Assembly (NCBI RefSeq): GCF_000328475.2
Contig: NC_026483.1
Span: 806,001-870,000 of the forward strand
Origin: Mycosarcoma maydis
Taxonomy: Eukaryota > Basidiomycota > Ustilaginomycetes > Ustilaginales
Direction of reading: 5' to 3'
Length of the DNA: 64,000 nt
The notes beneath the pieces were generated by a model. It made no database searches. It was not told the DNA's origin and saw only the letters and a list, made by a program, of their open reading frames with translations. Of this stretch, positions 50,698-58,613 are shown one piece after another. The translations under genes were made by a program, and so were the position numbers. Numbering within the stretch: the stretch's first letter is position 1; each line of letters opens with the position of its first letter.

Positions 50698-52236
50698 ATG
50701 GCCATTCCGGAAACGCTTCAAATTGCCTCGCCTTCGGGCAAGACGCTGACGGTGCCCACGGGGCTGTTCATCAACAACAAATTTGTGCCTTCTGTCGATG
50801 GCGAGACGCTGGAAACCATCAACCCAGCCACCGGTAAATCGCTCGGTTTCGTCTCTGCGGCTACTGCTTCTGACGTCGACATTGCCGTCTCTTCCGCCCG
50901 CACCGCCTTCAACACTACCTGGGGTCGCAACTCGTCGCCCACGCAACGTGCTTCGATTCTCTTCAAACTCGCCGATCTTCTCGAGCAACACGCTGTCGAG
51001 CTCTCGGAGCTTGAATCGCTCGACAACGGAAAGCCACGATGGATCGCCGAGACCATGGATATCGCCGATACCGCGGGCTGCTTCCGTTATTACGCTGGTC
51101 TCGCTGATAAGATCGAAGGCAAGACGATCGAGCAGAAGGAGGGAGAAAAACTGGCTTTCACCAAGTTGGAACCGTTGGGAGTGTGTGGTCAGATCATCCC
51201 CTGGAACTACCCCATCGGTATGTTGGGCTGGAAGGTGGCTCCGGCACTTGCTGCGGGCAACTGTATCGTGCTGAAACCGGCCGAACAGACGCCGCTTTCC
51301 GCGCTCAGAATTGCGCAGCTCAGTGTAGAGGCGGGCTTGCCAGAGGGTGTATTCAACGTTGTTAATGGTCTTGGACCGATTGTAGGAGACGCCATCACAG
51401 GTCACATGGATGTCGACAAGGTCGCGTTTACCGGTTCTACCGCGATCGGCAAGCGCGTCATGGAGCGAGCTGCACGATCCAACCTGAAGAAAGTGACGTT
51501 GGAGTTGGGTGGTAAATCGCCCGTTGTTGTATTTGACGATGCCGATCTCGACCAGGCTGTCAACTGGGCAGCGCTCGGAATCCTCTTCAACCAGGGACAG
51601 GATTGCACTGCCGGCTCGCGTCTCTTTGTGCAAGAGGGCATTTATGACAAGTTCTTGCCTAAACTGGTCGCTGCCTTCCGCGCGCACACCATCGGCGATC
51701 CCTTCTCCAACTCGACTTTCCAAGGCCCTCAAATTACACAACGACACCAGCAGCGTATTCTCGACTATATCGAGTCTGGAAAACAGCAAGGCGCGACTGT
51801 CGAAGTCGGCGGTGGTGCCTGGACTGACGGCCAGGGCGAGTTCGCAAACGGATTTTACGTCCAACCTACGATCTTCTCCGGTTGCAAGAAGGGCATGAAG
51901 ATTGTCGATGAGGAAATTTTCGGTCCGGTACTGGCAGTGGCCAAGTTCAAGACCGAGCAAGAGGCGGTGCAGTTGGCCAACGATACATCGTACGGTTTGG
52001 GCGCCGGCGTGTTCAGTAGCAACGCGAGTACGTGCATGCGCGTCGCTAGTGCCATTCAGGCAGGCACAGTGTGGGTCAACAATTATGTGGTCGTCAGCAA
52101 CGCCGTTCCGTTTGGCGGCTTCAAGACGAGCGGTATCGGAAGGGAGTTGGGTGTGGATGCCATCAAGGAGTACACCCAGGTCAAGAGCATCCACTGGAAC
52201 TACGGCGAGTCGCTGGAATGGCCACTCACGGGCTAG
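50698..52236 (+). CDS. NAD(P)-dependent aldehyde dehydrogenase
   Basis: A 512-residue intronless frame from the first in-frame ATG (50698; the open frame continues upstream without ATG). All aldehyde dehydrogenase landmarks are present: cofactor-binding IPWNYP (the conserved N in PWN), FTGSTAIGKRV, general base E269 in LELGGKSP, catalytic C303 in NQGQDCTAGSR, and EEIFGPVLAVAKF. The E269/C303 numbering and length match class 1/2 cytosolic tetrameric enzymes. No mitochondrial presequence is evident. Such enzymes oxidise acetaldehyde or other aldehydes to acids; smut fungi have indole-3-acetaldehyde dehydrogenases in this group, a possible but unproved identity. It converges on the UNG gene with 147 bp between stop codons. 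A long antisense frame across it is a shadow. Confidence 0.92.
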   Translation: MAIPETLQIASPSGKTLTVPTGLFINNKFVPSVDGETLETINPATGKSLGFVSAATASDVDIAVSSARTAFNTTWGRNSSPTQRASILFKLADLLEQHAVELSELESLDNGKPRWIAETMDIADTAGCFRYYAGLADKIEGKTIEQKEGEKLAFTKLEPLGVCGQIIPWNYPIGMLGWKVAPALAAGNCIVLKPAEQTPLSALRIAQLSVEAGLPEGVFNVVNGLGPIVGDAITGHMDVDKVAFTGSTAIGKRVMERAARSNLKKVTLELGGKSPVVVFDDADLDQAVNWAALGILFNQGQDCTAGSRLFVQEGIYDKFLPKLVAAFRAHTIGDPFSNSTFQGPQITQRHQQRILDYIESGKQQGATVEVGGGAWTDGQGEFANGFYVQPTIFSGCKKGMKIVDEEIFGPVLAVAKFKTEQEAVQLANDTSYGLGAGVFSSNASTCMRVASAIQAGTVWVNNYVVVSNAVPFGGFKTSGIGRELGVDAIKEYTQVKSIHWNYGESLEWPLTG

Positions 52237-52383
52237 AAGGTCTACACTCTTCCGACTCGCTTCACTCTTTGTTAGCTTGTATAATGCAAATGGGCCACCC
52301 TCGACGTTGGTTCGTCACGGTTTTGCGTAATGACCTGCCATTGCTGAAGATGGGAGGGTGAGAGGGAGACAGGTTGCATCATA

Positions 52384-53718
52384 TCAAAGCTTAGTCCAAT
52401 CAATCATACCCTGCTCTCCATACCGCTGTTTCAACCACTCGTTGGCCTTCTTGAAATGACCATTGCCCAAGAAACCCCGATGTGCCGACAAGGGCGATGG
52501 ATGGGGCGATTTGAGGATCAAAATGTTCGCATTCTTCTCTGTGACGCCGGCTTCTGCTAGCGTCTTTGCGGCGGGAGCGCCCCAAATCAGAAACACGACG
52601 CCTTTGCTCTTGACTTTACTCTCGGAATCTCGATTTGTCACCGCTTGCGCGGATTCGGTGGACTCACACTTGTCCACGGGTTTCGATAGTGACTTGTTCT
52701 GTACTTTGGCAAACATACTGGCGATCTTGGAGTTGGCCGCTGCGTTGGCGTTGGCTGTGTTTGCGGCGCTCGATGCGCCCGCTTCGTCGGCAATCTTCTT
52801 CAACACGTGCTTGGTGAGCCCCTCCCATCCTTTGCCATTGTGACTGTTCGCTGCGCCCGCCGAGACTGTGAGACAGGCATTCAACATCAACACGCCCTGC
52901 CTTGCCCATCCGTCCAAACATCCGTGATCAGGCGGTCGAAAGGTTCCAGGATACTCGCTAGCCAGCTCCTTGTAGATGTTCTTGAGCGAAGGAGGCACTC
53001 TCACACCTCTGGGGACGCTAAAGGACAGACCGCACGCTTGGTTGGGTCCATGGTACGGGTCTTGGCCGACGACGACGACCCGAACATGATGCGGAGAAGG
53101 GACCAGTCGGGACCACGAGTAGATGAGCTCACGCGGAGGATAGGTTTTGCGACCAGACTTGTCTTCAGCTGCGAGGAAGGATTTGAGTGTTTGTGAGAAG
53201 TACGGCTTGCACATCTCGGGTTGGAGAAGCGAGAACCAATCGTGAGACATGGTCTGACGTTCGAGCCAGAGTGGATCCGCCGAGATGTCTGCTGGTGGCT
53301 CAAGTCTGGGCAGTGGAGAAGTGGTGGTGCTAGTGGTGGTAGCTGAAGAAAGTGATTTGGTACCATTGCTCGATGGAAAGAGCGTAGTTTGGCGTAAAGA
53401 TGAGCGCGGGGTTGAGGTGGGCGAGGAGGTGGTAGTAGCGACAGGAGGCTCAGCAGAAGCTGCAGTGGCAGGAACCGGCTGCGACGACAACGGATCCGGT
53501 TGAGAGGATGGGCAGTAATTGGAAGCAGCCGACTCGGCTTCTTCTGTAGCAGCTAAGAGGGCTTCATCGTCCAACTCCTGGTCGGAAGTGTCGAATTCAT
53601 CTTCGTGAACGCGACCATTTTTCTTGACCCGCTTCATCGTCGGTTCCTGTATCGCATCAAGAACTTCTGAGGCGATTGTGTTAGCGTCGCGCTTGGAAGG
53701 TGTAGTTCGAGTGGTCAT
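52384..53718 (-). CDS. UNG1: Uracil-DNA glycosylase
   Basis: 444 residues from the first in-frame ATG at 53718. All family-1 motifs are present: water-activating VVVVGQDPYHGP (D220), LMLNACLTV, and the DNA-intercalating SPHPSPLSAHRGFLG; ends in LKQRYGEQGMIDWTKL, typical of UNG. It removes uracil from DNA for base-excision repair in nucleus and mitochondria. The N-terminal 150 residues are disordered and contain a Q-T-T-L-F sequence near residue 110 that resembles a partial PCNA-binding box. An insert of about 70 residues, rich in Ala, Asn and Ser/Lys, sits between the helix ending IADEAG and the VVFLIWGAPA strand. The frame is open for some 80 codons upstream of the ATG without another ATG, and that leader is rich in Arg, Ser and hydrophobic residues. 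Confidence 0.94.
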   Translation of the reverse strand: MTTRTTPSKRDANTIASEVLDAIQEPTMKRVKKNGRVHEDEFDTSDQELDDEALLAATEEAESAASNYCPSSQPDPLSSQPVPATAASAEPPVATTTSSPTSTPRSSLRQTTLFPSSNGTKSLSSATTTSTTTSPLPRLEPPADISADPLWLERQTMSHDWFSLLQPEMCKPYFSQTLKSFLAAEDKSGRKTYPPRELIYSWSRLVPSPHHVRVVVVGQDPYHGPNQACGLSFSVPRGVRVPPSLKNIYKELASEYPGTFRPPDHGCLDGWARQGVLMLNACLTVSAGAANSHNGKGWEGLTKHVLKKIADEAGASSAANTANANAAANSKIASMFAKVQNKSLSKPVDKCESTESAQAVTNRDSESKVKSKGVVFLIWGAPAAKTLAEAGVTEKNANILILKSPHPSPLSAHRGFLGNGHFKKANEWLKQRYGEQGMIDWTKL

Positions 53719-54520
53719 GCTGAGCCGTATACTGTTGTTAGACTGTCGAACTGGAGCGATAGCGCGCGAGAAACGAATCTTGACTCGACCCGACGCAATC
53801 AAGGCTGTATGAACAGTGCCTCGAGCAAGTGTGCTCAGAAGGCGCAGGTAGAACCGAGAGACGACAATGACGGCGAAAGAAAGCGATGCGACTGGACTTG
53901 TATGATGTCTCCTTGTGCGATCACCCTTCGAGGCGATAGTGTGCGGTGGTCCTTAGGTGGATCGGTGTGTTAAGAAGCGTTCGTGAGCCGTGTTCCTCCA
54001 CACACGCACGGCTTCAAGAAGGAAAAGAGGTGCGGTGCGTCTAATCTAACTCGTGACTTACTCGTGACTGAAACAATCAACGCCAATACAAACGCGCACA
54101 TTCGCGCCCGCCATTTGTGATTTACGATCGTGATTTTTTTTATTCACGATTAACACTTAACTTAGCCCAAACCACCAACACGCGCCACTTTTTTCATTCG
54201 TGTCGTGAGGGCCACTTTTCTTCACTTCGACGCCCGATGTAGCGGATGAGACCAACACTCGTCACTCACTCACGACTTGTGAATTTGAACACAGTGCAAT
54301 ACTCACAGACTTTCTGGGCCTCCTTTTTGAAGCGCTTATTCTCAAAAAGTCACGAGCAGTTAAGTTAATCTTTTATTTATGGGTTTCTATTCCGCTTGTT
54401 CCCTTGTGCTTCTACATGATCAACCTCTTTCGAACCTAACCTCCAACCACAACTCCGACCTGACACTGCTCTACCCACAACCTGAGCGTGCAACAGTAAA
54501 CACGCATTTACGAACACGCA
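53719..54520. other. Divergent intergenic region
   Basis: Between UNG1 (-) and the thioredoxin-like gene (+). The left 240 bp are an open continuation of the UNG frame without an ATG. Heptamer motifs occur around 54051-54072, 54113-54152 and 54263-54283. A long T-run lies at 54135-54141. No separate gene. Confidence 0.4.
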
Positions 54521-54967
54521 ATGACACTGTCATACTCTTCCGACGCACCCGCTGCTTCGTCCAGTGCCACTCCTCAGTATCTCATCTTTTTCAGCTCCGG
54601 TTCTCCCCCCTGGTGTCCCGATTGCGTCGATGCACAACCGGCAGTACAAAAAGTGTTTGGCGCTGACAGCGGCCTAGATGGTCACATTGTGCTGGTGGGC
54701 GAGAGGCCAGAGTGGAAATCTGCCGAGAACAAGTTTCGCAAAGAATACGCGATCAACTGCATCCCTACAATTACAAAGGTCGTCAATGTAAGTCACGTGT
54801 TGGACACAACGAGGCAGACTCAGGCGCACCAATGACTTACTGACCGATCCATGTCATTACACACTCGGTCGTCATGCTTTTCCTGTCCACAGGGTAAGGA
54901 GGTGGCCCGTCTCGAAGACAGTGAATGCAAGGATGTCGATACAGTCGCTGCTTTTGTCCAGGCATGA
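54521..54967 (+). CDS. TXNDC17-like thioredoxin-fold protein, two exons
   Basis: Exons 54521-54787 and 54893-54967, joined by a 105-nt intron with GTAAGT donor and CCACAG acceptor, give 113 residues. The motif WCPDC (31-35) and the flanking SGSPPWCPDCVDAQPAVQK block are those of the TXNDC17/TRP14 ('Clot') branch, which differs from ordinary thioredoxin (WCGPC). The cis-proline region is IPTITK, followed after the junction by NGKEVARLEDSEC. Members are small cytosolic disulphide reductases that reduce cystine, S-nitrosothiols and selected proteins with thioredoxin reductase. Reading without the intron would end early in an unrelated tail, so the splice is well supported. The 3' end lies 208 bp from the converging next gene. 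Confidence 0.92.
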
Positions 54968-55174
54968 AGCCCATTCGTACCCTCACTCAGCACATGGTTC
55001 AATAGATATTTCAGAGCATTCGATAGAGCATTTGATTACAGCGAGCAGATACGGAAACGTGAGACAAACAACGAGAGGACGAGACAACATAAACATAGGA
55101 AAGGAGCAGCACAGAAAGCACTGCTGCTACGGCAACCTCGACATCCAACAAGACGGCCGAGACTCTCGTGGCGC

Positions 55175-55828
55175 TCACTTGAAGAAGCCGCCGAATCCAC
55201 CCGGCTTGCCACCGTTGTGACCACCGGGAGGAGGGCCGTAAGGGTTGCCACCGTATCCGCCGCTGGCGTTCGGATGCTTGTTCTTCTCCATCTTCTCATA
55301 GATCATTTTTCCAGCTTGTGCGAGGATCGCACCGCTCGCCATTGAGCCGAAGGTACCCATATGCGAACCGGTCATCTTGTTCGCGCCCCAGCCAGCGGCG
55401 GCTCCGGCGGCCATGGTACCGAGTCCACGCTCGCCATCCACGGGGTTGCCATGCTCATCGTACTGCTGTGGTCCCTGCTGCTGCTGGTGTTGCTGCGATG
55501 GCTGATTTGGGTAAGGAGAGGCGGATGGCGAGTTGCCATAGGACGAGTTGTAGTTGGCGTTCTGAGGTGGACCGTAGTTCGAGTTGTAGCCCTGCTGAGG
55601 CGAGTCGTAGCCAGGCGCGCTGTTGTACGACGACGGAGGTCCACCCGGATACGTCGAAGACGAATGAGGGCCACCAGGGTACGAGGATTGGCTACCATAG
55701 CCACCGGACGAAGACGATGAGAGGGGATCACCGGGATACGACGACTGTTGGCCGCCGGGATATGACGATTGAGGTCCGCCGGGATACGAGGACTGGTTTG
55801 GAGCGGGACCACCTGGATAGTACGACAT
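55175..55828 (-). CDS. Glycine-zipper protein with YPGG-repeat N-terminus
   Basis: 217 residues from the first ATG (55828). The N-terminal 90 residues carry a repeated SSYPGGP motif with Tyr/Gly/Pro/Ser composition, then a Gln-rich stretch (QQHQQQQGPQQ). Residues about 135-175 form a small hydrophobic Gly/Ala segment (GLGTMAAGAAAGWGANKM, GSMASGAILAQAGKMIYEK) of the kind called glycine zipper 2TM, and the end is Gly/Pro/Asn-rich. In other organisms such zippers insert in membranes or mediate oligomers. The repeats suggest a low-complexity, possibly phase-separating or surface protein (inference). The open frame extends upstream of the ATG with TTG as the only other candidate start. Function unknown. 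Confidence 0.75.
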   Translation of the reverse strand: MSYYPGGPAPNQSSYPGGPQSSYPGGQQSSYPGDPLSSSSSGGYGSQSSYPGGPHSSSTYPGGPPSSYNSAPGYDSPQQGYNSNYGPPQNANYNSSYGNSPSASPYPNQPSQQHQQQQGPQQYDEHGNPVDGERGLGTMAAGAAAGWGANKMTGSHMGTFGSMASGAILAQAGKMIYEKMEKNKHPNASGGYGGNPYGPPPGGHNGGKPGGFGGFFK

Positions 55829-57131
55829 TGCAAGCTGACGGTACGTGAAGGAAAAGGAAATGGAAGTAGCTGAAAACCGTAGGTAGTGAAATCGAGGTAA
55901 GAAGGCTCGAGTAGCTGAGATGGGACGCTGTAGAATGTACAAGGGAGAAGGGGAGCGAGCTCATGAATCGCAAGGAGAGACGGCTACTTATGGAGGTGGC
56001 CAAACTGAAATGAGCTCAAGCACGGCCCATGTGTAGAGATGCATGTCTTGGAAGCGACTGCCAAGATTCTGCCGCTCTCAGTCTCCGGCTTTTCGTCCAC
56101 ACCGACCACATCCGACGCCGCTCTTCATGTCCATATCGCACATATTCTGTACAGTACACGCGCGATTTTGCTTGCAAGCATACAACAACAGCTTGGTAGA
56201 CTCACGACTGTCACGTTGCGTTTCAGGCACCGAACAACATGCCGATCAAGCAGCCGAAAGCGGCAGCACTCACACTCTGGAAAATGAAGAACAGACTAGC
56301 TCGACTTGGTTGCCGAAGACGATGTAAGAGCCTGCACGTTGCGGCGCGCGCGTTCACTTGAACCCTGAATCCAGTTGTGCGCTGTCCACGGTAACCATCA
56401 GTTTGTGAGTCTGGTGCTCTGCTGTCTCATTGCGGTGTTGATATGAATATCAAGTATGGCTGTGCGATACCAAGGAGATTTGGTAGCGAGGGGCTGTGTG
56501 TCAGCTGGGCTGTGTTGTGTCGCTGTGTGGCGAAATGGCAGCAATCACGAAACGTGAATGGAAGCGTGGAGGCGTTTGGGCTGTGTCAGCCAATGCGATT
56601 GCCACTCAGCCCATGCGTGTTGCTGCCGACACCGGAATTCTACTTAGCCGCTGAGGCGGTGCAAAAGCGAGCGAGGCAAATCGCGAATACGAAGCGTGAA
56701 GCACGATGATGACAATCAAGCACGAAGAATCGTAAATCATAAATCACCAATTATTAGTCACGAGTCACGAGTCGTGAGTGTGCACGGTGACTTGACTAGA
56801 GCACCACAAATTCAACGGTCTATCAACCTGGACTGTCTCCTAGACCCGTCATGTCTCATGATTATTCATGATTATCAAATTATGCAGCGCAGATTGGTAG
56901 GCAATGCCTCTCACACCTTCAAAAGGGCATGTCCTCTCTGCCAATCACGAAAATAATTTAGGAGCTGCAAAATTCTCGACGTTGCACCTTTGACCAAACC
57001 AAATCAAGGGCAAACGCACGCATCGCTTGCATTGTCATGTACCGATTGCTTATTACTGCATCTTCACACCTTCCCTCCTCATTCGTTACTTCTTGATGCG
57101 GCATGCAAGCACAACCAATACAGGTGAACGG
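55829..57131. other. Intergenic region
   Basis: Promoter side of the glycine-zipper gene and upstream side of tRNA-Asn. No coding gene supported. Heptamer arrays at 56755-56785 (TCACGAG, TCACGAG, TCGTGAG) and single motifs nearby. Confidence 0.4.
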
Positions 57132-57336
57132 GACTCCGTGGCTCAGTTGGTTAGAGCGTAGCACTGTTACTCTTCCGACGGCGTCAGCTTCTTCGTCTGT
57201 CCCTGCGTGCTCTTCCGGCAGCATGCAAGGTGGGAAGCTGTCCCGTCAACATCCCTCGTTCCAGACGGTTCAGTGAAAGCCAGTATATGGAAAAAAAAGA
57301 GATGCTAAGGTCGGCGGTTCGAGCCCGCCCGGGGTC
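57132..57336 (+). tRNA. tRNA-Asn (anticodon GTT) with a 132-nt intron
   Basis: 5' half 57132-57169: acceptor GACTCCG, D arm GCTC/GAGC, anticodon 5' stem TAGCA, loop start CTGTTA (anticodon GTT at 57166-57168). 3' half 57302-57336: loop base A38, TGCTA pairing with TAGCA, variable loop AGGTC, T stem GGCGG/CCGCC around TTCGAGC, acceptor CGGGGTC pairing with GACTCCG (one G-T pair). Intron 57170-57301 sits after position 37, the usual tRNA intron site, but is far longer than normal (commonly 10-60 nt). A box TGGCTCAGTTGG and B box GGTTCGAGCCC are present. The intron itself ends in an A-rich run (GGAAAAAAAAGAG) that is A on the coding strand, so it should not terminate Pol III. Confidence 0.85.
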
Positions 57337-57345
57337 GTCGCTCCC

Positions 57346-57353
57346 TTTTTTTT
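57346..57353 (+). terminator. Pol III terminator of tRNA-Asn
   Basis: T8 run beginning 10 nt after the tRNA 3' end. Confidence 0.85.
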
Positions 57354-58613
57354 CCTCTTTGAAGAGCATCTTTTTCGCTTCGATGATAACAACTTGAAGA
57401 GACCATGCGGCTGAACAGAGGCTGCTGCGTAACTACTGTACGACAATCACGAATGGTAGCAGCCGTCAGACACCGCTCTCGGAGCCCGGCATGTGAATTT
57501 TACTTCGATGTTAGACCCATGACGCTCCATGAAGCTTCATGTACAGTATACTGTCGGTGAGTAACTATCGCGTGCGTCGCCAGCGTCGGCAAAAAAAAGG
57601 ATGATTTGATTAATACCTGTGACTGGACAATATGCGACCAAAGCTTGTCTCCCGTATTCGAGCTGCTCGAATCTCAGTACCAGTACCTTACAAAAAGCCT
57701 CTGAATCTAGAAGCGCTCGGCTCGAAGCTCGACTGGAATTGCTTGCTGCTTACAGCACCAGTCCGTCCAAAAAGTCGGCACGCCCACCAAGGCTTCAACC
57801 AAGTCCGTATCTCACTGCAGAGTGCTGTGCCGTACACTATCGTATCAAGGGCCGCAACAACGGTGGGCAGGTGCATGTAGTTAAGCGACATCGGCTGGCT
57901 CTCTTCGGCACACCTATCCGCCTCACTGTGCCCCTCCAAATCGCACTCAGCAGCTGCTCAAAGGCAAAGTCACACTCCGCTTGATCAGCTTCGCAAGTGT
58001 TGCACTCTTTTCATAACGCGACAACCAGCGCGCTGAAACGCTACTTATGGTGGCGCTTCAGTCGACAATTTGCGACGTCGAATACTGCAACAAGTCGTGT
58101 CTCAATTCGACTCTCGATAGGCCAAGCGTGGTAACGTCTGGCATTCAGGTACCGTGCTGAGCTGCGCGGTAACAAAGCCACTGTCTCATTCTCTTGAGCT
58201 TAATGCAGCCCCTGCCGACGTGCTTGATAAGCCCACGAACAGATATAAAACCTTGTCAACATACAATTTGAACGAGTTCAAGCGTGGGTGAGACCTGACG
58301 TCTTCTAGCAAACACTGTACCCTCGTCCTCACGCCTGTACCACCGCCAAACATTCTTGAGTGACACTACATCTACAAGAAAGCGGCGTGACCGCCGTACT
58401 TGGGCCACTGTCTTTGCCAGTCTTGGATAACAAAGACGATCGCACTCGATTCGATACTGAACTGCGCAGCCGTCATTGGTGATTGGACCGCAATCTTGGT
58501 TTGGTCACACTCCTTTTCGCAAGTGAATTCGGCAGGCCCAATGCCTTCGTTGACTTTGCTAAGCAACGCCATACCGCCATCACGCCTGTCACAGCCTGCA
58601 TCGGTCATTGACA
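57354..58613. other. Intergenic region upstream of the membrane-protein gene
   Basis: An 82-codon frame at 57632 has no family features and is not called. A TATA element lies at 58244. Otherwise I see nothing but promoter-like sequence. Confidence 0.4.
58244..58250 (+). promoter_or_regulatory. Possible TATA box
   Basis: TATAAAA, 364 bp before the ATG at 58614; the distance allows for a leader or a 5' UTR intron. Confidence 0.35.

Noticed and set aside
50611..52194. 527-codon antisense frame over the aldehyde dehydrogenase
   Set aside because: It mirrors a strongly biased coding sequence, has no domain features, and the sense strand has all catalytic motifs. It is a shadow of codon bias.
53719..53802. 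UNG protein starting upstream at a TTG codon
   Set aside because: Fungal nuclear genes rarely use TTG; the ATG at 53718 was chosen and the leader kept only as a finding.
57184..57369. Minus-strand frame over tRNA-Asn containing GRARTADLS
   Set aside because: This is the translation of a tRNA T-arm in antisense, a well-known false protein; the tRNA structure explains the sequence.
57632..57880. 82-codon plus-strand frame after tRNA-Asn
   Set aside because: Starts with ATG but has no recognisable feature, and other frames in the same stretch are equally open.
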